A DNA stretch of 57,604 nucleotides from an uncultured Paraprevotella sp. (GTDB lineage Bacteria > Bacteroidota > Bacteroidia > Bacteroidales > Bacteroidaceae): contig CALULA010000014.1 of NCBI GenBank assembly GCA_944321365.1, positions 1 to 57,604 of the forward strand, given 5' to 3'. Position 1 is the stretch's first letter. Each line of letters starts with the position of its first letter. Of the stretch, positions 16,746 through 23,486 are shown in pieces. Both the position numbers and the translations under genes were made by a program. Under the pieces are notes generated by a model, which was given only the letters and a program-made list of their open reading frames with translations, did no database searches and had not been told where the DNA came from.

Positions 16746-19253
16746 ATGAACATTTCTTATAATTGGCTGAAAGAATACGTCGATTTCGAACTGACGGCTC
16801 AGGAGGTAGCCGATGCCCTGACGTCTGAAGGACTTGAAGTAGGCTGTGTGGAAGAAGTGCAACCGGTCAAGGGCGGATTGCAGGGCCTGGTTATCGGCGA
16901 GGTGTTGACTTGCGTTCCTCATCCCAATTCGGACCACATGCATATTTGTACGGTAGATCTCGGCGAGGGAGAGCCGGTGCAAATCGTTTGCGGCGCCTCC
17001 AATGTGGCTGCCGGTCAGAAGGTGGTAGTGGCCACTTTGGGCTGCAAGCTCTACGACGGTGACGAATGCTTCACAATCAAAAAGTCCAAATTGCGCGGAG
17101 TGGAAAGCAATGGGATGATTTGTGCAGAGGACGAAATCGGCATCGGTACAGACCATAGCGGTATCATTGTATTGCCGGAGACAGCCGTGCCGGGGACGGC
17201 GGCGGCAGACTATTATCAGCTGAAAAGTGATTATCTTATTGAAGTGGACATCACGCCCAACCGCGCGGATGCCTGCTCACATTACGGTGTGGCGCGCGAT
17301 TTGTATGCATGGTTGGTGCAGAATGGTCATACAACGGCTTTGCACCGTCCGGATTGTGAGGCCTTCAGAGTAGACAATCATGACCTGGAGATAGACATCG
17401 AGGTGCAGAATACAGAGGCCTGTCCGCGTTACGCCGCTGTGACAGTCAGCAATTGCGAGGTGAAAGAGAGTCCGGAATGGCTGCAAGACAAGCTCCGCAC
17501 TATCGGTCTGCGCCCCATCAATAACATCGTGGACATTACCAATTATGTTATGTTTGCCTACGGTCAACCCCTACACTGTTTTGATGCAGATATGATAAAA
17601 GGCGGAAAGGTGGTGGTGAAAACCATGCCCGAAGGAACTCCTTTCGTGACGTTGGACGGTGTGGAGCATCGCTTGAGCGACCGCGATCTGGCCATCTGTA
17701 ACGCAGAGGAGCCCATGTGTATCGCCGGAGTCTTCGGCGGGAAGGGGAGCGGCACTTATGAGACAACTCGCAACGTGTTGTTGGAAAGTGCTTATTTCAA
17801 TCCTACGTGGATTCGCAAGAGTGCCCGTCGTCATGGATTGAACACCGATGCTTCATTCCGTTTTGAACGTGGCATCGACCCTAACTGTACGATTTATGCG
17901 CTGAAGCAGGCTGCCATATTGTGTAAGGAACTGGCGGGCGGTGAGATTTCCATGGAGATAAAGGATGTCTATCCACAGCCGCTGCCTGATTTTACGGTCG
18001 ACCTGAACTACCGTTATGTCTATGATCTGATAGGAAAAGAGATCGGGGCGGATACCGTGAAGCGCATTGTGACCAGCCTGGAGATGAAAATCCTGGAGGA
18101 AACCCCGGACGGATTGAAGCTTCAAGTGCCTGCATACCGCGTGGATGTACAGCGTCCGTGCGATGTGGTGGAAGACATCTTGCGCATTTATGGATATAAT
18201 AATGTAGAGATACCGTCTGCTGTGAAGTCTACTCTGAACGTCAAGGGCGAAGAAGACAAGAGCCATAAGCTGCAGAACATCATCGGCGAACAGCTGGTGG
18301 GCTGTGGCTTTAATGAGATATTGAACAATTCTTTGCAGCGGGCTGCCTATTATGACGGACTGGAGAGCTATCCGGAGAACCGTCTGGTGAAATTGCTGAA
18401 CCCTTTGAGTACGGATTTGAATGCGCTTCGTCAGACCCTGCTGTTCGGTGGATTGGAATGCATCGCGCATAATGCCAATCGCAAGAATGCGGATTTGAAG
18501 TTCTTCGAGTTCGGTAATTGCTATTATTTCCACGCGGAAAACAGATGTCCGGATATAGTACCGGGCGTTAGCAGCAGCCGTGATCCGGAAGTGATTAAGC
18601 ATATTCTCGACGCATATACAGAAGATTATCATTTGGGCTTATGGGTGACAGGCAAACGGGTGAAGGGGTCATGGGCGCATCCTGACGAAGACAGCACATT
18701 CTTTGAATTGAAGGCTTATGTGTTGAATATCCTGACCCGTCTGGGCGTGAAACCGGGTATGATGGTCTTTGCTCAAAGCCACAACGATATTTATTCTAAG
18801 GGTATTGAAATCCAAAACAGGGGTGGCAAAGTGCTGGCCATGATGGGAATTGTGAGTCGCAAGCTGCAGAAAATGCTGGATATAGACCGTGAAGTTTATT
18901 TTGCCGACCTGAATTGGAAACAGTTGATGAAGGCCATCCGTAACAATAGTGTGGTATATGCGGAGATCAGCAAGTATCCGGCTGTAAGTCGTGACTTGGC
19001 TTTGCTGATAGATAAAGACGTAGAGTTCGGCCAGATAGAGAAAGTAGCCTATGCGACAGAGAAGAAACTCTTGAAGGAAGTTTCGCTTTTCGATGTGTAC
19101 GAAGGCAAGAATCTGGAACCGGGAAAGAAGAGTTATGCTGTGAATTTTGTTCTGCAGGACGAAACGAAAACACTGAATGACAAACAGATTGACGGCATCA
19201 TGAATAAGCTGATAGCCAATCTGCAGACGCAGTTGGGTGCCAAGTTGAGATAA
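16746..19253 (+). CDS. pheT: Phenylalanyl-tRNA synthetase beta subunit
   Basis: PheT pairs with PheS (not in this window) to charge tRNA-Phe. The 835-residue chain has the bacterial beta-subunit order: an N-terminal NYNWLK-type start (ISYNWLKEYV), the tRNA-binding EMAP-like domain (about 40-150, with PHPNSDHMHICTVD), the B3/B4 editing region (about 200-400), the B5 domain (about 405-480), the catalytic-like core (480-720) and the C-terminal ferredoxin-like anticodon-binding domain (YPAVSRDLALLID). Length is typical. It is followed at 8 bp by a small membrane protein gene, probably in the same transcript. Confidence 0.97.
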   Translation: MNISYNWLKEYVDFELTAQEVADALTSEGLEVGCVEEVQPVKGGLQGLVIGEVLTCVPHPNSDHMHICTVDLGEGEPVQIVCGASNVAAGQKVVVATLGCKLYDGDECFTIKKSKLRGVESNGMICAEDEIGIGTDHSGIIVLPETAVPGTAAADYYQLKSDYLIEVDITPNRADACSHYGVARDLYAWLVQNGHTTALHRPDCEAFRVDNHDLEIDIEVQNTEACPRYAAVTVSNCEVKESPEWLQDKLRTIGLRPINNIVDITNYVMFAYGQPLHCFDADMIKGGKVVVKTMPEGTPFVTLDGVEHRLSDRDLAICNAEEPMCIAGVFGGKGSGTYETTRNVLLESAYFNPTWIRKSARRHGLNTDASFRFERGIDPNCTIYALKQAAILCKELAGGEISMEIKDVYPQPLPDFTVDLNYRYVYDLIGKEIGADTVKRIVTSLEMKILEETPDGLKLQVPAYRVDVQRPCDVVEDILRIYGYNNVEIPSAVKSTLNVKGEEDKSHKLQNIIGEQLVGCGFNEILNNSLQRAAYYDGLESYPENRLVKLLNPLSTDLNALRQTLLFGGLECIAHNANRKNADLKFFEFGNCYYFHAENRCPDIVPGVSSSRDPEVIKHILDAYTEDYHLGLWVTGKRVKGSWAHPDEDSTFFELKAYVLNILTRLGVKPGMMVFAQSHNDIYSKGIEIQNRGGKVLAMMGIVSRKLQKMLDIDREVYFADLNWKQLMKAIRNNSVVYAEISKYPAVSRDLALLIDKDVEFGQIEKVAYATEKKLLKEVSLFDVYEGKNLEPGKKSYAVNFVLQDETKTLNDKQIDGIMNKLIANLQTQLGAKLR

Positions 19254-19261
19254 GCCGGCGT

Positions 19262-19426
19262 ATGAAGGGATTGGTTGTAGCTAAAGTAATTTATTACGTC
19301 CTGGTGTTCCTCTGGTTGATGCAGATTGCTTTCCAGGGATACACTTCGGCTTTGATCATTCCTACGGTTGTGCTGATCGTATACGGCGTTGTACTTAACT
19401 ATAAGATGAGAAAAGACAAACACTAA
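19262..19426 (+). CDS. 54-residue membrane protein
   Basis: A short ORF between pheT and yebC: ATG at 19262, TAA at 19424-19426. The product begins MKGLVVAKVIYYVLVFL and has two hydrophobic segments (about 4-22 and 28-46) joined by a short QGYTS turn, ending in a basic tail KMRKDKH. The spacing (8 bp after pheT, 20 bp before yebC), reading direction and membrane-like composition support a real gene. I do not recognise a named family. Confidence 0.65.
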   Translation: MKGLVVAKVIYYVLVFLWLMQIAFQGYTSALIIPTVVLIVYGVVLNYKMRKDKH

Positions 19427-19446
19427 AACATATAAAAACAAATCCA

Positions 19447-20178
19447 ATGGGAAGAGCATTTGAATATAGAAAGGCTGCAAAGTTGAAAAGATGGGGCCAT
19501 ATGGCCAAGACGTTCACGAAACTGGGTAAACAAATAGCCATTGCGGTGAAATCCGGCGGACCTGAACCGGAAAATAATCCCACGTTGCGTTCTATTATAG
19601 CTACCTGTAAGCGCGAGAACATGCCCAAGGACAATATAGAAAGGGCCATCAAGAATGCAATGGGGAAAGACCAAAGCGAGTATAAGAGTATGACCTATGA
19701 AGGTTACGGCCCTCACGGTATTGCCGTATTTGTAGACACGTTGACGGACAATCCGACCCGTACGGTGGCCGATGTGCGTTCTGTGTTCAACAAATTCTCC
19801 GGAACATTGGGCAATATGGGGTCGCTGGCTTACCTTTTTGACCATAAGTGTATCTTCACGTTCAAGAAACCTGCCGACGTGGATATGGATGAATTGATTC
19901 TCGACCTGATTGATTATGGCGTTGAAGAGGATTATGACATGGACGAAGAAGAGGGGACTGTTACGATTTATGGTGACCCGAAGAGCTATGGTGCCATTCA
20001 GAAGTACTTGGAAGAAAAAGGCTTTGAAGATGTAGGCGGTGAATTTACGTACATTCCGAATGATTTGAAAGACGTGACACCCGAAGTGCGCGAGACGCTG
20101 AACAAGATGGTGGAGAAGTTGGAAGAGTTCGATGACGTGCAGACCGTGTATACGAACATGAAGCCTGAGGAGGAATAA
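19447..20178 (+). CDS. yebC: YebC/PmpR-family protein (DNA-binding or ribosome-associated regulator)
   Basis: The 243-residue product opens with MGRAFEYRKAAKLKRW and contains PKDNIERAIKNA and YEGYGPHGIAVFVDTLTDN in order, the standard YebC signature across three domains. Family members were described as transcription regulators (PmpR); some are reported to help translate proline-rich stretches. Which role applies here cannot be read from the sequence. It lies downstream of pheT and directly upstream (2 bp) of a TSCPD-domain gene. Confidence 0.93.
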   Translation: MGRAFEYRKAAKLKRWGHMAKTFTKLGKQIAIAVKSGGPEPENNPTLRSIIATCKRENMPKDNIERAIKNAMGKDQSEYKSMTYEGYGPHGIAVFVDTLTDNPTRTVADVRSVFNKFSGTLGNMGSLAYLFDHKCIFTFKKPADVDMDELILDLIDYGVEEDYDMDEEEGTVTIYGDPKSYGAIQKYLEEKGFEDVGGEFTYIPNDLKDVTPEVRETLNKMVEKLEEFDDVQTVYTNMKPEEE

Positions 20179-20180
20179 AG

Positions 20181-20432
20181 ATGAACTTCGTTTATCAGAC
20201 AGAAGGGACCTGCAGCAGCCGGATAGACCTTGAAATGGAGGGAGATGTGGTGAAAACCGTGCGTTTCACCGGTGGATGCAATGGCAATCTTCAGGGGCTG
20301 GCCCGTCTGGTGGAAGGCATGAGGGCACAGGATGTCATCCGCAAGTTGCGTGGTATCCGTTGCGGAATGAAGCCGACTTCATGCCCTGATCAGCTCAGCC
20401 GTGCGCTGGAACAGGCACTCTCTCAAGCATGA
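20181..20432 (+). CDS. TSCPD-domain small protein (TIGR03905 type)
   Basis: 83 residues including CSSRIDLEMEGD, VRFTGGCNGNLQGLARLVEGM and the naming motif TSCPDQL near the C-terminus. This small cysteine-containing domain also occurs at the end of some ribonucleotide reductases; the free-standing form has no established function. The conserved cysteines (Cys11, Cys32, Cys61, Cys68 by my count) could bind metal. It is translated 2 bp after yebC, so the two are probably coupled. Confidence 0.88.
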   Translation: MNFVYQTEGTCSSRIDLEMEGDVVKTVRFTGGCNGNLQGLARLVEGMRAQDVIRKLRGIRCGMKPTSCPDQLSRALEQALSQA

Positions 20433-20452
20433 TAAGAAAGAAAGGAAAGGAA

Positions 20453-20490
20453 AAATCCCCGCAAAATGCCAGAGACATTTGCGGGGATTT
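20453..20490. terminator. Bidirectional terminator between convergent genes
   Basis: AAATCCCCGCAAA (20453-20465) pairs with TTTGCGGGGATTT (20478-20490). Plus-side TTTTTT follows, and A-rich sequence precedes it on the other side. Confidence 0.85.
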
Positions 20491-20520
20491 CTTTTTTCCT
20501 GTCGGCGGAAAACTGCCGGT

Positions 20521-20919
20521 TCAATAATCTTCGGGCGTAAAACGGACCTGGAAACGAATCTTTCCCGATGACTTGGAATAGTAGCAATAACGGAAGTTTA
20601 TGTCATTTTCCTTGTAGCTTTTCAGTCCGACTGAGTTGGTTACATTCTTATGCAGCATTTTCTTTAGCTCTTCACAGGCCTGGTCTGTCATCACACTGTC
20701 ATTGTCCAATGCCCCCTCCACCGTGTAATAATAGTTCAGCGTCCGTGTCTGACGGTCGTAAGTGAGACTGTCCATCACGGTGCATTCGTCCATCCGGTGC
20801 GGACATTGCTTTTCCGTGTATTCACGCGCTTCGCGTGCACAGCGGTCGTCAAAACTTTCCTGACAGGAAAACAGCCCCCACAGCGGGAGACATAAGAGAA
20901 TGAATTTCAGTTTGCTCAT
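20521..20919 (-). CDS. Small cysteine-containing lipoprotein, unknown function
   Basis: 132 residues from MSKLKFILL. The further upstream in-frame start at 20973 is rejected because the lipoprotein signal (hydrophobic core, Cys19 in LFSC) begins at this ATG. The mature part has several Cys residues (DDRCAREA, EKQCPHRMDEC, DQACEEL, FRYCYY), which suggests disulphides in the periplasm. No family recognised. It diverges from the C-GCAxxG-C-C gene with 68 bp between starts. Confidence 0.65.
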   Translation of the reverse strand: MSKLKFILLCLPLWGLFSCQESFDDRCAREAREYTEKQCPHRMDECTVMDSLTYDRQTRTLNYYYTVEGALDNDSVMTDQACEELKKMLHKNVTNSVGLKSYKENDINFRYCYYSKSSGKIRFQVRFTPEDY

Positions 20920-20957
20920 CTTCTGTCTTTTTGTGTGCGAAATTAGCTTATTCTTTG

Positions 20958-20965
20958 TAATTTTG
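20958..20965 (+). promoter_or_regulatory. -7 box TAATTTTG of the C-GCAxxG-C-C gene
   Basis: TAATTTTG lies 22 bp before the ATG at 20988. A TTTG at 20930-20933 is 24 bp away, longer than usual. Confidence 0.5.
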
Positions 20966-20987
20966 CAAATCAACAGATGAAAATGAT

Positions 20988-21455
20988 ATGAAAGACAAAG
21001 AAGAGAGAATCGCCCGTGCAGTGGCTTATTTTAAAGAAGGCTTTAATTGTTCGCAGTCCGTGGTGGCTGCCTTTGCGGATCTGTATGGATTCACTCATGA
21101 GCAGGCACTCCACATGTCTGCCTCTTTCGGGGGAGGCATCGGGCGGATGCGCCTGACTTGCGGAGCGGTATGCGGAATGTTTTTACTGGCGGGGCTGGAG
21201 ACGGCTGCGATGGAGGGGAAGGACCGCGCGACCAAGTCGCGCAACTACGCGATAGTGCAGATGCTGGCCGAAAAATTCCGTGCGGAAAACGGAACCATCT
21301 CTTGCGCAAGACTGTTGGGAATTGACCGCAATACTCCGATCAGTAGTGAGGCAGAGCCTCGTACGGCGGCATACTATGCCAAGCGTCCTTGCCCGAAGAT
21401 GATAGAATCGGCAGCCAGAATCTTTGCTGAATATTTGGAATCCATCGGCTACTGA
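20988..21455 (+). CDS. C-GCAxxG-C-C family protein
   Basis: The 155-residue product carries the cysteine pattern that names the family: NCSQSVV near residue 20, CGAVCG near 58-63, ISCARLLG near 105 and KRPCPKM near 136. The family is widespread in anaerobes and often lies near redox or transport genes. The cysteines may bind a metal or act as a redox pair, but the role is not established. The ATG follows a purine-rich stretch, and the glycine-rich ASFGGGIGRM segment is intact. Confidence 0.9.
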   Translation: MKDKEERIARAVAYFKEGFNCSQSVVAAFADLYGFTHEQALHMSASFGGGIGRMRLTCGAVCGMFLLAGLETAAMEGKDRATKSRNYAIVQMLAEKFRAENGTISCARLLGIDRNTPISSEAEPRTAAYYAKRPCPKMIESAARIFAEYLESIGY

Positions 21456-21562
21456 TGTAGTACAGACGTCATGAATATGCATAAAATCCTTTTTTGTGTT
21501 AAAGAATGTTTGTGTTTACCGATTTCTTTTAAGTTTTTTTATAGGCGGAACAAATAAAATAT

Positions 21563-21570
21563 TACCTTTG
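21563..21570 (+). promoter_or_regulatory. -7 box TACCTTTG of the winged-helix gene
   Basis: TACCTTTG lies 63 bp upstream of the ATG at 21634. The leader is A/T-rich without obvious structure. Confidence 0.5.
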
Positions 21571-21633
21571 TGCGTATTTATGAAAGAAACCCTTTGAGAG
21601 GACGAGTTTATTAATTAAAAGTTTTAAAGTATT

Positions 21634-21834
21634 ATGTTTGAAAATGCTGGTGAAATGGCAGGCCTTGTTTGGCAGGCCTTGAACGAGAATGGCTCAATGA
21701 GCGGAAAAGATCTGAAGAAAGCAGCAAAGGCAAAGTCAGAAAAAGAATTGTATCTGGCTTTGGGTTGGTTGTTGCGTGAAGATAAGCTGGTTATTGAAGG
21801 TACGGAAAAAGAACCTGTTTTCTCATTGAAGTAA
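21634..21834 (+). CDS. Small winged-helix protein (DUF2582 type)
   Basis: The 66-residue protein is almost entirely one winged helix-turn-helix: AGLVWQALNENG, then SGKDLKKAAKAKSEKELYLALGWLLRED, then KLVIEGTEKEPVFSL as the wing. It resembles the PF10771-type winged helix found mainly in Bacteroidetes and archaea. DNA binding is plausible but targets are unknown. It is a monocistronic gene with its own promoter and a downstream hairpin; a free-standing domain of this size may act as a dimer. Confidence 0.85.
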   Translation: MFENAGEMAGLVWQALNENGSMSGKDLKKAAKAKSEKELYLALGWLLREDKLVIEGTEKEPVFSLK

Positions 21835-21859
21835 AGCAGGGCTTGCGTACGCCTTGAAT

Positions 21860-21918
21860 AAGAGAACATGCGGAGGGCATAAAAGGCTTCTACGGCCGGT
21901 CTTCCTGCATGTTCTCTT
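21860..21918 (+). terminator. Long-loop inverted repeat after the winged-helix gene
   Basis: AAGAGAACATGC (21860-21871) and GCATGTTCTCTT (21907-21918) form a perfect 12-bp stem with a 35-base loop. No T-run follows, so its strength is uncertain. Confidence 0.5.
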
Positions 21919-22005
21919 GTGTTGTCTGCCTCTTTTTGTTCTGACATTTTGATACTGCTATAGGTTATTTAATCTTTAATTCTTGCTGGTTTGCACCTTT
22001 TTTCG

Positions 22006-22013
22006 TAAGTTTG
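22006..22013 (+). promoter_or_regulatory. -7 box TAAGTTTG of the first glutamate dehydrogenase gene
   Basis: TAAGTTTG lies 46 bp before the ATG. A TTGC 19 bp upstream is the best -33 candidate. Confidence 0.5.
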
Positions 22014-22059
22014 CCTGCGACAGGTGAACATATTGTCAAACCCTTAAAGATTAAACACT

Positions 22060-23397
22060 ATGGATATCCAGAGCTTAATGCACCGGTTAGAAGCCAAGCA
22101 TCCCGGTGAGAATGAGTATTTACAAGCAGTGCAGGAAGTCTTAGTTTCGATTGAGAATGTCTATAATCAGCATCCGGAATTTGAGCGTGCCCGTTTGATG
22201 GAAAGGCTTGTGGAGCCGGAGCGTGTCATTATTTTCCGCGTCCCTTGGGTGGACGACAGGGGAGAGGTTCAGGTAAATCTGGGCTATCGGGTGCAGTTCA
22301 ACAGTGCGATAGGCCCCTATAAAGGCGGCCTTCGGTTCCATGCATCGGTGAATCTTTCCATATTGAAGTTTTTGGGTTTTGAGCAGACCTTCAAGAATGC
22401 ATTGACCACTCTGCCTATGGGAGGCGGAAAGGGCGGTTCGGATTTCTCACCGAGGGGGAAGAGCGATGCGGAAGTGATGCGCTTCTGTCAGGCTTTCATG
22501 AACGAGCTGTTCCGCTATATCGGTCCTGAAACAGACATACCGGCAGGAGACATCGGTGTGGGAGCCAGAGAGATAGGCTATCTGTTCGGGCAATATAAGA
22601 AGCTGACCCGCGACTGGAGCGGCGTATTGACCGGCAAGGGGCTGGAATTCGGCGGGTCGCTTGTCCGTCCTGAGGCCACAGGCTTTGGCGCACTTTATTT
22701 TGTGCGTGAGATGCTGGCCGATCAGGGAATCGGCATCAAAGACAAGCGTATTGCTATCAGCGGATTTGGCAATGTGGCTTGGGGAGCTGTAAAAAAGGCG
22801 ACGGAGATGGGGGCAAAAGTGGTCACTTTGTCTGGTCCGGACGGTTATATACTGGACGAGTCGGGCATCAGTGGCGAGAAGATAGATTATATGTTGGAGC
22901 TGCGGGCCAGTGGAAATGATATCTGCACTCCCTATGCGGAACGCTATCCTGAAGCCGTCTTTGTGCCCGGACGCCGGCCGTGGGAAGTGCCGTGCGACAT
23001 AGCCTTGCCTTGTGCGACTCAGAACGAACTGAATGGTGACGACGCACGTCATCTGGTGGACAACGGAGTGTCGTGCGTGGCCGAAGTGTCCAATATGGGA
23101 TGTACTCCTGAAGCCATCGACACCTTCATCGCCAACAAGATGCTTTATGCTCCCGGAAAAGCGGTCAATGCCGGTGGAGTGGCCACTTCCGGACTGGAGA
23201 TGAGCCAGAATGCCATGCATCTCAGCTGGACGGCGAGAGAAGTAGACGACAAACTTCACGCCATTATGCATAATATTCATGAGCAATGTGTAAATTATGG
23301 TACTGAGCCGGACGGCTATGTCAATTATATGAAAGGAGCGAATGTCGCAGGTTTCATGAAAGTGGCGAAAGCCATGCTGGCGCAAGGGGTGGTATAA
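22060..23397 (+). CDS. gdhA: Glutamate dehydrogenase, first copy
   Basis: Interconverts glutamate with 2-oxoglutarate and ammonia. The 445-residue length is that of hexameric bacterial GDH. Visible motifs are GPYKGGLRFH, then PMGGGKGGSDF with the catalytic-region Lys124, the Rossmann glycines in ISGFGNVAWG, and the conserved PGKAVNAGGVATSGLEMSQN near the end. It is about as long as the copy at 29464-30798 and shares all these motifs, but side chains around the nucleotide-binding loop differ, so coenzyme preference may differ. Which copy corresponds to gdhA or gdhB of other Bacteroides is uncertain. Confidence 0.93.
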   Translation: MDIQSLMHRLEAKHPGENEYLQAVQEVLVSIENVYNQHPEFERARLMERLVEPERVIIFRVPWVDDRGEVQVNLGYRVQFNSAIGPYKGGLRFHASVNLSILKFLGFEQTFKNALTTLPMGGGKGGSDFSPRGKSDAEVMRFCQAFMNELFRYIGPETDIPAGDIGVGAREIGYLFGQYKKLTRDWSGVLTGKGLEFGGSLVRPEATGFGALYFVREMLADQGIGIKDKRIAISGFGNVAWGAVKKATEMGAKVVTLSGPDGYILDESGISGEKIDYMLELRASGNDICTPYAERYPEAVFVPGRRPWEVPCDIALPCATQNELNGDDARHLVDNGVSCVAEVSNMGCTPEAIDTFIANKMLYAPGKAVNAGGVATSGLEMSQNAMHLSWTAREVDDKLHAIMHNIHEQCVNYGTEPDGYVNYMKGANVAGFMKVAKAMLAQGVV

Positions 23398-23486
23398 GGA
23401 AAGAAGATTTTATTTTTTTATACTTACAGTTGCTCGTCTGTGAAATTTTCTGTTTATTTGTTTCCTGATTCATAAAAAGGACAACA

